From: JAWKZG01 sp041396125
Lineage (GTDB): Bacteria; Pseudomonadota; Gammaproteobacteria; Competibacterales; Competibacteraceae
Assembly (NCBI GenBank): GCA_041396125.1
Contig: JAWKZG010000005.1
Location: 248,001 to 312,000, forward strand
DNA length: 64,000 nt
Direction: 5' to 3'
The translations under genes were made by a program, and so were the position numbers. Under the pieces are notes generated by a model. It did no database searches. It was not told the DNA's origin and saw only the letters and a program-made list of their open reading frames with translations. Each line of letters begins with the position of its first letter. The first letter of the stretch is position 1. Shown in pieces: positions 41,615 through 50,708 of this stretch.

Positions 41615-42783
41615 ATGCAACGAACGCTTTTGATTTTGACACCCTGATCGATCGCCGCAACACCGACAGCATCAAATGGGATAAATACGCTGGCCGAGGA
41701 CGTTATCCCCGCATGTGGGTGGCCGATATGGATTTTCGCTCGCCACCTGCCGTCATTAAAGCGCTGCACGAACGGGTTGATCACGTGGTGTATTCGGTTA
41801 TACCCCCAAGCCGCCGGCAGCGCTGGTCGATACCGTGCTCAGCCGGCTGGCCAGCGAATATCACTGGCAGATCGAACCCGACTGGCTGGTCTGGCTGCCG
41901 GGACTGGTGTGTGGCCTGAATGTCGTTAGCCGGGCTATCGGTGAAGCAGGTTGCGATATTCTGACCGCTGTGCCGGTCTATCAGCATTTATTCGATGCCG
42001 CACCGAATGTCGGCAAACAGGCGGTATGTGCGCCGCTGGCGCGAGACGGCGCACGCTGGACCTTCGATTTCGATGCCCTGGAACAGGCAATTACCCCAAA
42101 CACCCGGCTCTTTATGCTGTGTAATCCGCACAATCCGGTGGGCCGGATGTGGGACCGCGAGGAACTGCTTGCCCTGGCTGAATTCTGTGAACGCCATGAT
42201 TCAGTGATCTGTTCCGACGAGATCCACTGCCAGCTGGTGCTGGATAACGCAGCAACAGCATATTCCCATTGCCAGCCTGGACCCTGCTATCGCGAAGCGC
42301 AGCATCACGCTGATGGCACCCAGCAGACCTATAACCTGCCCGGCCTTGGCTGCGCTTTTGCCATCATTCCCGATCCGCAACTGCGCGCTCAAATAATGGC
42401 CGCCAAACAAGGTATTGTAGCCGCACGTCAATGCGCTGGGTTATACCGCAACCCTGGCGGCCTTTCGCGACAGCGACGACTGGCTGGCGGCGCTGCTGGA
42501 CTACTTGCGCGGTAATTATCAGCTGTTGCTGGATACGCCCTTGCCGGGACTGTCCATCAGCCCCATCGAAGCCACCTATCTGGCCTGGATCGAGGTCCAT
42601 GACCAGGCACTCGGCAACCCCATGACCCTGTTTGAACAGGCGGGCGTTGGTTTATCACCCGGCGACCAATTCCTGGGTACTGGTTTTGTGCGGCTGAACT
42701 TTGGCTGTCCGCGCTCACGCTTGCAGGAGGCGCTGAGCCGTATCCGCCAGGCTGTGCTCCAGCACGGTTCAAGCGGCTCCTGA
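41615..42783 (+). pseudogene. MalY/PatB-type aminotransferase, about five frameshifts
   Basis: PLP-dependent C-S lyase/aminotransferase of the MalY/PatB type. Segments recognised in order: FDFDTLIDRRNTDSIKWDKY, YPRMWVADMDFRSP, GLVCGLNVVSRA, FMLCNPHNPVGRMWDREEL, ICSDEIHCQLVLD, TYNLPGLGCAFAIIPD and VGLSPGDQFLG. They lie in different frames with shifts near 41623, 41786 (an extra GT before GVFGYTPKPP), 42258, 42325 and 42422. The shift at 42325 falls in the PLP-lysine motif: one A restores SKTYNLPG. No internal stops or obvious substitutions between shifts, so either very recent decay or clustered sequence errors. ATG 41615 is the likely start. Confidence 0.8.
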
Positions 42784-42869
42784 GAATGCTCTATAATGGT
42801 GCAACCTGGTTAACGCCGGGTTGCTGGAAAAACGCGCTCAATCAGACAATTAATAAAGATGTTAAAAGC

Positions 42870-42885
42870 TGGCTTAATATTTGTC
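42870..42885 (+). promoter_or_regulatory. Weak sigma-54-like promoter upstream of aapJ
   Basis: TGGCTTAATATTTGTC resembles the -24/-12 form TGGCAC-N5-TTGC, but the -12 GC is GT. General amino-acid transporters are often nitrogen-controlled, which is the only extra support. Confidence 0.2.
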
Positions 42886-42954
42886 TTGAACTTTTAGCAC
42901 GAACCGAGCACGATCTTTTTACGCCAAATTGCTGAGTTTCCCTCGGGAAACAGA

Positions 42955-42984
42955 ATCAAAGCCAAGGCTTTGATCTGATTTTTT
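42955..42984 (+). terminator. Rho-independent terminator or attenuator before aapJ
   Basis: Perfect 9-bp stem ATCAAAGCC-AA-GGCTTTGAT followed by CTGA and six Ts, 43 bases before the aapJ start. It ends malY transcription or attenuates transcription into aap. Confidence 0.75.
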
Positions 42985-43027
42985 GCTCATAGCGAGCTTT
43001 ATTTAATCAAACCCAATGGAGATAACG

Positions 43028-44044
43028 ATGAAAAAACTTACAACCCTGCTAGCTACAAGCACGCTGATGCTAGGCACAAACCTGGCAGCGGCAGGGCCTA
43101 CGCTGGATGCGGTTAAGGAAAAGGGTTTTGTTCAATGCGGTGTCAGCCAGGGGCTGCCCGGATTCTCCAACCCCGATGATAAAGGCAACTGGACCGGTGT
43201 TGATGTTGATATGTGCCGGGCCGTCGCCGCTGCCATTTTTGGAGACGATACCAAAGCCAAATACACGCCGCTGTCGGCCAAGGAACGCTTCACTGCACTG
43301 CAGTCCGGCGAAGTCGATATGTTGCCGCGTAACACTACCTGGACCCTCACTCGCGATACCTCACTCGGCCTGAATTTTGTTGGCGTCAATTACTATGACG
43401 GCCAGGGCTTCATGGCGCGCAGGGATTTGGGTGTCAAAAGCGCTCTGGAACTAAGTGGCGCTGCAGTCTGCACGAATACTGGCACTACCACCGAACTCAA
43501 TGTGTCGGATTTTTTCCGTGCCAATAATATGGACTATGAAGTGGTGGCTTTTGAGAAAGCCGATGAGGTGGTCGCCGCCTATGACGCCGGTCGTTGCGAT
43601 GTCTACACCACTGACCAGTCAGGTTTGTATGCACAGCGCATCAAGCTGAAAGACCCGGATGCACATATTATTCTGCCCGAAGTCATTTCCAAGGAGCCGC
43701 TCGGCCCGGCCGTACGTCACGGTGATGACGAATGGCTGGATATCGTTGCGTGGTCACTGAACTGCATGATCAACGCCGAAGAACTGGGCGTCACTTCTGC
43801 CAATATCGGTGAGATGATGAGCAGCAGCAACCCTGAAATCAAACGCCTGCTGGGCACCGAAGGCGACTCCGGTAAAGGCCTGGGCTTAGGCAATGACTGG
43901 TGTGCCAATATCATTAAAACCGTTGGCAACTACGGCGAAAGCTTCGCCAGCAATCTCGGCCCCGATACCCCGCTGAAAATTGAGCGCGGCCTGAACGCAC
44001 TGTGGAGCAAAGGCGGCATTCTGTACGCCCCCCCGATCCGCTAA
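43028..44044 (+). CDS. aapJ: General L-amino acid ABC binding protein AapJ
   Basis: Periplasmic binding protein of the AapJ type, 338 residues. The signal peptide ends near LAAAG. TLDAVKEKGFVQCGVSQGLPGFSNPDDKGNW, GVDVDMCRAVAAAIFGD and LPRNTTWTLTRDTSLGLNF are diagnostic. The ATG at 43028 is preferred over 43016 because GGAG lies 7 bases before it. First gene of a complete aapJQMP operon for broad-range L-amino acid uptake. Confidence 0.95.
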   Translation: MKKLTTLLATSTLMLGTNLAAAGPTLDAVKEKGFVQCGVSQGLPGFSNPDDKGNWTGVDVDMCRAVAAAIFGDDTKAKYTPLSAKERFTALQSGEVDMLPRNTTWTLTRDTSLGLNFVGVNYYDGQGFMARRDLGVKSALELSGAAVCTNTGTTTELNVSDFFRANNMDYEVVAFEKADEVVAAYDAGRCDVYTTDQSGLYAQRIKLKDPDAHIILPEVISKEPLGPAVRHGDDEWLDIVAWSLNCMINAEELGVTSANIGEMMSSSNPEIKRLLGTEGDSGKGLGLGNDWCANIIKTVGNYGESFASNLGPDTPLKIERGLNALWSKGGILYAPPIR

Positions 44045-44151
44045 GTCATCAGCAGAGCACCGTATTTTAAAGTGCTAAGTCCCGACTGGCGACCCAACCG
44101 CAGGTCGCCAGTCCAGTTAACAAAAAAATCTATCATGATTGGGAGGCTGCT

Positions 44152-45342
44152 GTGACTACAGAAAGCAAATCCCTGACGAAGCCCAGGAAGCCGCCGGTAT
44201 GGAATGATCCCACCTACCGGGCTATTTTTTTCCAGTTGTTGCTGCTGGTTCTGGTCGTCGGTTTCGGTCTTTATATCTTCAACAATACCACCGCGAACCT
44301 GGAGCGCCAGGGTATCGCCTCTGGTTTCGGGTTTTTACAAACCACCGCCGGTTTCGACATCATCACCCACCTGATCGACTACACCGAAGAATCGACCTAC
44401 GGTCGGGCATTTATGGTGTCATTGATCAATACCCTGGTACTGGCGGCTATTGGTATTGTGTTGGCAACGATTCTTGGCGTGATCGTGGGTATAGCCCGAC
44501 TCTCACCCAACTGGCTGATCGCCCGTATGGCGACCGTGTATATCGAAACCATCCGCAATATTCCGCTGCTGCTGCAAATCTTTTTCTGGTATTTCGCTGT
44601 GCTGCGTTCAGTTCCGCATCCGCGCGACAGTATGCAGATATTCGATACGTTTTTTCTCAATAACCGGGGTTTATATTCCCCTGCCCCCCTTTTCGAGCAG
44701 GGTTTCTGGCTGATTCCAGCCGCGCTGGGTATTGCGATTATCGCTATTATTACCATCGCCATCTGGGCCAAGCGACGGCAGGAGCGCACCGGTCAGCCCT
44801 TTCACACCGTCTGGGTGTCATTGGGTATTTTTTTCGGCCTGCCCCTACTGGCAGCCATCGTGACCGGTTTTCCGCTCACCTGGGAATATCCGGAACTGAA
44901 AGGCTTTAACTTCCGTGGCGGCATGGTCATCATTCCTGAATTCATGTCGATGCTCCTGGCTTTATCCATCTATACCGCTGCGTTCATTGCCGAAATTGTG
45001 CGGGCCGGCATTCAGGCGGTCAGCCATGGCCAGACCGAAGCCGCTTATGCTCTGGGGCTGCGGCCAGGCCCGACGCTGCGTTTGGTTATCCTGCCACAGG
45101 CCTTGCGGGTCATTATTCCGCCGCTGACCAGTCAGTATTTAAACCTGACCAAGAACTCCTCGCTGGCAGCAGCAATTGCATACCCGGAACTGGTTTCGGT
45201 ATTTGCCGGCACAGTGCTCAATCAAACGGGGCAAGCCGTCGAGATCATCGCTATCACTATGGCGGTTTATCTGGCGCTCAGTCTGCTGATCTCACTGTTT
45301 ATGAACTGGTACAACCAGAAAATGGCCCTGGTAGAGCGGTAG
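44152..45342 (+). CDS. aapQ: General L-amino acid ABC permease AapQ
   Basis: 396-residue permease with a GTG start and GGGAGG just upstream. It has the long periplasmic insertions of the AapQ type. The EAA loop is VSHGQTEAAYALGLRPGPTLRLVILPQALR, with YIETIRNIPLLLQIFFWY ahead. 107 bases separate it from aapJ. Confidence 0.94.
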   Translation: MTTESKSLTKPRKPPVWNDPTYRAIFFQLLLLVLVVGFGLYIFNNTTANLERQGIASGFGFLQTTAGFDIITHLIDYTEESTYGRAFMVSLINTLVLAAIGIVLATILGVIVGIARLSPNWLIARMATVYIETIRNIPLLLQIFFWYFAVLRSVPHPRDSMQIFDTFFLNNRGLYSPAPLFEQGFWLIPAALGIAIIAIITIAIWAKRRQERTGQPFHTVWVSLGIFFGLPLLAAIVTGFPLTWEYPELKGFNFRGGMVIIPEFMSMLLALSIYTAAFIAEIVRAGIQAVSHGQTEAAYALGLRPGPTLRLVILPQALRVIIPPLTSQYLNLTKNSSLAAAIAYPELVSVFAGTVLNQTGQAVEIIAITMAVYLALSLLISLFMNWYNQKMALVER

Positions 45343-45358
45343 GGTGGAGGCATAAATC

Positions 45359-46486
45359 ATGGTGACAACAACGCAAACTCCGCCAGGGGCCTATGTTCCT
45401 GGTGCACATCCCAACCTGCCGCCGCCATCGTCCTCGGTCGGTGCTGTCGGCTGGATGCGGTCCAATTTATTTTCCTCACCCGCCAATACACTGCTCACAC
45501 TGGTGGCGATTTATTTGCTGTATACGCTGATTCCACCGGTTGTACAGTGGGCTTTCCTGCAGGCCGATCTGAACGGTGACAGCCGGGAAGCCTGTACCAG
45601 TGGCGGGGCCTGCTGGGTATTTATTAAAAGCCGCTTTGCCCAGTTCATGTACGGGTTTTACCCTGACGCCGAACGCTGGCGGGTGGATACCCTCGGTATT
45701 ATGCTGGTGGTCTGCCTGAGCTGGCTGTTGATTCCCCATCTACCCGCGAAGAAATGGGTGATTTTGTTCGCGCTGCTAATCTATCCAATCATCGCCTTTT
45801 TCCTGTTATATGGTGGTTCCTTCGGTCTGGAAATCGTGGAAACCCCACAATGGGGCGGCCTGATGCTAACCCTGGTAATCGCCATCGTTGGTATTACCAC
45901 CTCGCTGCCACTGGGTATTTTGCTGGCTCTGGGGCGGCGCTCCAATATGCCACTGGTACGTGCAGTCTGTGTCGTATTCATCGAGTTCTGGCGCGGTGTG
46001 CCGTTGATTACCGTGTTGTTCATGGCGTCGGTCATGCTGCCGCTGTTTCTACCCGAAGGGGTGAACTTCGACAAACTCCTGCGAGCCTTGATCGGCATCA
46101 TGCTGTTTTCGGCGGCGTATATGGCTGAAGTCGTGCGCGGTGGCTTGCAAGCTATCCCGAAAGGCCAGTACGAGGCCGCTGCTGCATTGGGTCTGGGTTA
46201 CTGGAAAATGATGGGCTTGATTATCCTGCCGCAAGCTTTGAAACTGGTCATTCCCGGTATCGTCAATACCTTTATCGGCCTGTTCAAAGACACCACCCTG
46301 GTACTCATCATCGGTTTGTTCGATTTTCTCGGCATCATCCAGTCCGCAGCTACCGACCCGAAATGGCTGGGTTACGCCGTGGAAGGCTATGTGTTCGCCG
46401 CTGCCGTGTATTGGCTGTTCTGTTTCAGCATGTCGCGCTATAGCCAGCATCTGGAGCAAAAACTTGCCACCGGGCATAAGCGGTAA
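45359..46486 (+). CDS. aapM: General L-amino acid ABC permease AapM
   Basis: 375-residue second permease. SLPLGILLALGRRSNMPLVRAVCV and FIEFWRGVPLITVLFMASVMLPL match AapM; the EAA loop is IPKGQYEAAAALGLGYWKMM. It starts 16 bases after aapQ. A proline-rich N-terminal tail (residues 5-30) precedes the first helix. Confidence 0.94.
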   Translation: MVTTTQTPPGAYVPGAHPNLPPPSSSVGAVGWMRSNLFSSPANTLLTLVAIYLLYTLIPPVVQWAFLQADLNGDSREACTSGGACWVFIKSRFAQFMYGFYPDAERWRVDTLGIMLVVCLSWLLIPHLPAKKWVILFALLIYPIIAFFLLYGGSFGLEIVETPQWGGLMLTLVIAIVGITTSLPLGILLALGRRSNMPLVRAVCVVFIEFWRGVPLITVLFMASVMLPLFLPEGVNFDKLLRALIGIMLFSAAYMAEVVRGGLQAIPKGQYEAAAALGLGYWKMMGLIILPQALKLVIPGIVNTFIGLFKDTTLVLIIGLFDFLGIIQSAATDPKWLGYAVEGYVFAAAVYWLFCFSMSRYSQHLEQKLATGHKR

Positions 46487-46536
46487 AACCAACACCCTTC
46501 CCTGATAAATCCGAACACGTTTTTAGCGAGGAATAT

Positions 46537-47313
46537 ATGTCCGATCAAATCGTACCCCACAACATGACCGTCTCGGACGAGGTCGTGATCAGCATTGTCA
46601 ATATGCACAAATGGTATGGGCAGTTTCATGTACTGAAAAATATCAATCTGACGGTAAACCGGGGTGAACGTATCGTCATCTGCGGGCCATCTGGCTCCGG
46701 TAAATCAACCATGATTCGCTGCATAAACCGGCTGGAGGAACACCAGCAAGGCGAGATCGTGGTCGATGGTATTGAGCTTACCAACGATCTTAAAAACATT
46801 GAGCATATCCGCCGCGAAGTTGGCATGCTGTTCCAGCACTTCAACCTGTTCCCCCATCTGACTGTGCTGGAGAACTGCACGCTGGCACCGATCTGGGTGC
46901 GCAAGATGCCCAAGGCCCAGGCCGAGGAAATCGCCATGCAATACCTGGAGCGGGTTAAGATCCCCGAGCAGGCGAAAAAATACCCCGGTCAGCTTTCCGG
47001 CGGCCAGCAACAGCGCGTTGCGATCGCCCGTAGCCTGTGTATGAACCCGCGCATCATGCTGTTCGACGAGCCGACCTCGGCGTTGGATCCTGAGATGATC
47101 AAGGAAGTGCTGGACACCATGATCGGTTTAGCCCAAGACGGTATGACCATGCTCTGCGTCACACACGAGATGGGATTCGCCCGCACCGTAGCCAATCGGG
47201 TCATTTTCATGGATGGCGGCGAGATTATCGAAGAAAATGAACCCGAAGAATTTTTCAATAATCCGCAAAACGACCGCACCAAACTGTTCCTGAGCCAGAT
47301 CCTGCATCATTGA
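46537..47313 (+). CDS. aapP: General L-amino acid ABC ATPase AapP
   Basis: 258-residue ATPase. Walker A GPSGSGKST (50-58), signature LSGGQQQRVAIARSL, Walker B IMLFDEPTSALDPE, switch CVTHEMGFA. GAGG lies 7 bases before the ATG. Last gene of the operon, closed by the terminator at 47315. Confidence 0.95.
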   Translation: MSDQIVPHNMTVSDEVVISIVNMHKWYGQFHVLKNINLTVNRGERIVICGPSGSGKSTMIRCINRLEEHQQGEIVVDGIELTNDLKNIEHIRREVGMLFQHFNLFPHLTVLENCTLAPIWVRKMPKAQAEEIAMQYLERVKIPEQAKKYPGQLSGGQQQRVAIARSLCMNPRIMLFDEPTSALDPEMIKEVLDTMIGLAQDGMTMLCVTHEMGFARTVANRVIFMDGGEIIEENEPEEFFNNPQNDRTKLFLSQILHH

Positions 47314-47314
47314 T

Positions 47315-47365
47315 AAAATTCGCTGAGCGGCCAGTTGGGGTCGATTGGGCGCTCAGCGAAATTTT
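47315..47365 (+). terminator. Rho-independent terminator of the aap operon
   Basis: AAAATTCGCTGAGCG pairs with CGCTCAGCGAAATTTT around a 20-base loop, with a single bulged A, two bases after the aapP stop. Confidence 0.75.
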
Positions 47366-47393
47366 ATTGGCCATAAGTTGTGTGTTTTACGGT

Positions 47394-47630
47394 TTATAGG
47401 ACGATCTTTAAATTTGACAGTCCTGACAGCACGCTAATATCACTCACTTGCGTCCCCCTGAGATCAAGAGCTTGCAGCTGACTCAGTTTGGATAGTGCAC
47501 TACTATCTCTAACCTGGGTTCCACCAAGATAAAGTTCTCGCAGCTCATTAAGACCCGCTAGTGGACTTACAGCAAGAGCGCGACAACACTTGCTTTCGTT
47601 ATTCAATCCATAAGCTTTTGCAAAACCCAC
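47394..47630 (-). CDS. Leucine-rich repeat fragment
   Basis: 78 residues from a GTG at 47630. It contains two to three 22-residue LRRs of the internalin-like kind (LNELRELYLGGTQVRD, LSQLQALDLRGTQVSD, LSNLKIVL). No signal peptide and no capping domain, so it is probably the 3' end of a larger, lost or garbled gene. Upstream DNA on this strand (47631-47800) has no matching frame; that stretch belongs to the poor-quality patch. Confidence 0.5.
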   Translation of the reverse strand: MGFAKAYGLNNESKCCRALAVSPLAGLNELRELYLGGTQVRDSSALSKLSQLQALDLRGTQVSDISVLSGLSNLKIVL

Positions 47631-47800
47631 TGCTCGGCGCTATGCTGACCCGCTTCGTTTTCTGACCATCTGACAGCTTAATTGTGCTGTGATATAGCCT
47701 TATCGAACAGGGCGGTGTAATCGCTCAACTGTCCACATATCCTGCTGGTGACTGTCGACCCTTTTACCTTTAGCTACCTGAACCTGTGAACCAAGCCTAT

Positions 47801-48719
47801 ATGCCCGTGGCCTGCGTAAAACTGTCTAACAGCCCAGGAAGCTTTAAGAAAGGTATTGACCTGGATGTGCGCGAAGGCAATTCTTCGCTTTGCTCGGCTG
47901 AGGTGGCAGGCAAATACCACCACTGTAATCAGGATCATCGCCTCTCCTGGGTGACAAAAACAGCGGGCACTGTGCGTGTGTTTGACGCCGATATTGATAC
48001 CGATCTGCGGCCTGCCAGACTTCCTCAGGTTTGTTCGCGGGAATTCAATTTCAATGTGGGCACGGACGGTCCAGCAGATTGTTATCAATCAGGCCGGTTA
48101 TTACGGCATCCCGCGCCGGCAGGCCCAGCAACGCAGCGAGCAGGTACTGCGCCGACTCGGGCTATGGGATAAACGCCGCAGTATCGCCCGTGAGCTATCC
48201 GGCGGCATGAAACGACGGCTGCTGATCGCCCGTGCGCTGGTGCATGAACCGCGACTGCTGATTCTGGATGAGCCTACCGCCGGGGTGGATATCGAAATAC
48301 GCCGTTCCATGTGGCGTTTCCTGCGTGAGATTAATGATCAGGGTACAACGATTATTCTCACAACCCATTATCTGGAAGAAGCCGAGAGCCTGTGCCGCAA
48401 TATCGCGATCATTAATCACGGCGAAATCGTCGAAGATACCGATATGAAAACCCTGCTCGGTAAACTGCATCTGGAAACCTTCGTGCTCAATCTGCACCAG
48501 CCTGTAAGCGACTTGCCGTCACTGCCGGGTTATCCGCTGCGCCAGACTGATGAAACCACGCTGGAAGTGGATATCGACAAAACGCAGAGTCTGAACGCCT
48601 TGTTCCAGAACTTGTCCACTCATGGCATTGATGTTCTCAGCATGCGCAACAAAACGAACCGGCTGGAAGAGCTGTTTGTGCGCCTGGTCGAGAACAACGA
48701 CACAACCCGAACAGCATAA
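47801..48719 (+). pseudogene. ABC exporter ATPase (YadG-like), garbled N-terminus
   Basis: ATPase of an ABC-2 type exporter. From about 48065 onward the frame is clean: TVQQIVINQAGYYGIPRRQAQQ, signature ELSGGMKRRLLIARAL, Walker B LLILDEPTAGVDIE, switch LTTHYLEEAE. The first ~90 residues are recognisable only in fragments: GIDLDVREG, a scrambled Walker A region near 47890-47925, then KTAGTVRVFDADIDTDL. Indels and a few substitutions scatter them over frames, with an in-frame TGA in the P-loop region. If real, the protein has no working Walker A. The intact downstream permease and the concentration of damage suggest sequence error. The likely start is ATG 47801. Confidence 0.7.
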
Positions 48720-48723
48720 ATTC

Positions 48724-49584
48724 ATGGCTATACAAAACACCTCTAATGCAGTACTGCCTGACGCCCGTGATGTCCATGGTGCCCCCAATGCACCGGCGCA
48801 CTGGCGCTCGGCCCGCTGGCGTACCAATGCAATTGCCTTCCAGACCATTATTATCAAGGAAGTGCAGCGTTTTTCCCGGATCTGGGTGCAGACCATTCTG
48901 CCGCCGGTGATCACCATGAGTCTGTATTTTGTGATCTTCGGCAATCTGATCGGCAGCCGGATCGGTCCTATGGAAGGCTTTTCCTATATGGAATATATCG
49001 CGCCGGGACTGATTATGATGGCGGTTATCACGAACGCCTATTCCAATGTCGTCTCGTCATTTTTTGGTGCTAAATTTCAGCGCCATGTGGAAGAATTACT
49101 GGTGGCGCCTATACCAAATGCTTTAATCCTGCTCGGTTTTGTCGCTGGCGGCATGATCCGGGGCCTGATTGTGGGCGCACTGGTAACCGTGGTTGCGCTG
49201 TTTTTCACGCATCTCAACATTCATCACTGGCTGGTCATGCTGTCGGTAGTGCTGTTGACCGCGATGCTGTTCTCGCTGGCCGGTTTTGTTAATGCGGTAT
49301 TCGCTAAAACCTTTGACGATATTTCCATCGTGCCGACCTTCGTACTGACACCGTTGACCTATCTGGGCGGGGTGTTTTATTCGATCAGCTTATTGCCCGA
49401 TCTGTGGCAGAACGTGTCGCTGCTGAATCCGATTTTGTATATGGTGAACGCTTTCCGCTACGGTATACTCGGCACCAGCGATATCAATCTGACGGTCGCC
49501 TTTTTGTTAATCATTGGCTTTATTGTCGGTCTGTTCGGATTCAGCCTGTATCTGCTGAACAAAGGTATCGGCATCCGACATTAA
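48724..49584 (+). CDS. ABC-2 type exporter permease
   Basis: 286-residue permease with six hydrophobic helices. VQTILPPVITMSLYFVIFGNLIGSRIG, MEYIAPGLIMMAVITNAYSNV, and the conserved ELLVAPIPNALILLGFVAGGMIRG are typical of the YadH group. TPLTYLGGVFYSISLLPDLWQ is the ABC-2 signature. The ATG at 48724 is five bases after the ATPase stop. Substrate unknown. Confidence 0.92.
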   Translation: MAIQNTSNAVLPDARDVHGAPNAPAHWRSARWRTNAIAFQTIIIKEVQRFSRIWVQTILPPVITMSLYFVIFGNLIGSRIGPMEGFSYMEYIAPGLIMMAVITNAYSNVVSSFFGAKFQRHVEELLVAPIPNALILLGFVAGGMIRGLIVGALVTVVALFFTHLNIHHWLVMLSVVLLTAMLFSLAGFVNAVFAKTFDDISIVPTFVLTPLTYLGGVFYSISLLPDLWQNVSLLNPILYMVNAFRYGILGTSDINLTVAFLLIIGFIVGLFGFSLYLLNKGIGIRH

Positions 49585-49614
49585 TCCGCACTGCTATTTA
49601 TACCGGGAATACTC

Positions 49615-50700
49615 ATGCCACTTGTTGCCCATTCGGATTTGCCCACTTTCGCGCGCCTGGCGCAGGAAGGCGAAGACGTCCTGAACGCAGAACGCGCTCA
49701 GCACCAGGATATTCGTGAACTGCATATCGGCCTTTTAAACATGATGCCCGACGCTGCCCTGGCACCGACCGAGCGCCAGTTCATGCGTCTGGTGGGTTCG
49801 GGCAACCGGATCGCACAGTTTTATGTGCATCCGTTCAGCTTCGACAGCATTGAGCGGGGCGAACAGGCCGCTGAACACATCCACAAATACTATGAATCGT
49901 TCGCCGATCTGCAGGAGCAAGGGCTGGATGCGTTGATCATCACCGGTGCCAACCCGAAAAGTCGTGATATTACCCGTGAAAACTTCTGGCGGCCGCTGAC
50001 CGAAGTGCTGGACTGGGCGCGACAGAATGTCACCTCTGTGCTATGCGCCTGTCTGGCCACACATGCCACTGTAAAATACTTTCATTCCATTGATCGTATC
50101 CCACTGTCGAGCAAGCGCTGGGGCGTATATCCGCATCGGGTAGCCGACCGGGTGCATCCGCTGGTGCGCAATATCAATACTCGTTTCGATGTGCCACATT
50201 CACGCTGGAATGAAGTTACCCGTGAGCAACTCGAACAGGCGGGTATCGACACCCTGGTTGAAGGCACCAGCGCAGGTGTTCATCTGGCGGTAAGCGCCGA
50301 CATGTTCCGCTTCGTTTATTTTCAGGGGCATCCGGAATACGACCGCACCAGTCTGCTGAAGGAATACAAACGCGAAGTATTGCGGTTCTTGAGTAACGAT
50401 ATTGATGATTACCCACCGCTGCCGGTCAATTATTTTACGCCAGCGGCACAGCCCTTACTGGAACGCTATAAAGAGCGCGCCCATCAGTTGCGTGAACCCG
50501 GCTTCCTGAGCGAGTTTCCCGAGCAGCAACTGAGCCGTCTGGTAGACAATACCTGGGGCGATACCGGCAAGATTATGGTCAGTAACTGGCTGGGGCTGGT
50601 GTATCAACTGACGCATCGTGTGCGCCGCATCCCGTTCATGGACGGCATCAACCCGGACGACCCGCTTGGATTGCGCGGACATCGGCCAGAATCGAGTTAA
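49615..50700 (+). CDS. metA: Homoserine O-succinyltransferase (MetA family)
   Basis: 361-residue MetA-type acyltransferase activating homoserine for methionine synthesis. HIGLLNMMPDAALAPTERQFMRL opens the fold; the nucleophile is probably Cys146 in VLCACLATHATVKYF; SRWNEVTREQLEQAG and FQGHPEYDRTSLLKEYKRE give His239 and Glu241 of the catalytic pair. The acyl-donor loop reads TGANPKSRD where enteric MetA has TGAPVE, so succinyl versus acetyl preference cannot be fixed from sequence. The MetY enzyme that would use the product is at 21.6 kb. RimO begins 8 bases downstream. Confidence 0.88.
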   Translation: MPLVAHSDLPTFARLAQEGEDVLNAERAQHQDIRELHIGLLNMMPDAALAPTERQFMRLVGSGNRIAQFYVHPFSFDSIERGEQAAEHIHKYYESFADLQEQGLDALIITGANPKSRDITRENFWRPLTEVLDWARQNVTSVLCACLATHATVKYFHSIDRIPLSSKRWGVYPHRVADRVHPLVRNINTRFDVPHSRWNEVTREQLEQAGIDTLVEGTSAGVHLAVSADMFRFVYFQGHPEYDRTSLLKEYKREVLRFLSNDIDDYPPLPVNYFTPAAQPLLERYKERAHQLREPGFLSEFPEQQLSRLVDNTWGDTGKIMVSNWLGLVYQLTHRVRRIPFMDGINPDDPLGLRGHRPESS

Positions 50701-50708
50701 TTCAACGC

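Noticed and set aside
42784..42954. Possible tRNA or small RNA gene before aapJ
   Set aside because: The AACCTGG...CCGGGTT pairing and the GTTTCC/GGAAAC hairpin do not build a cloverleaf; only the terminator is convincing.
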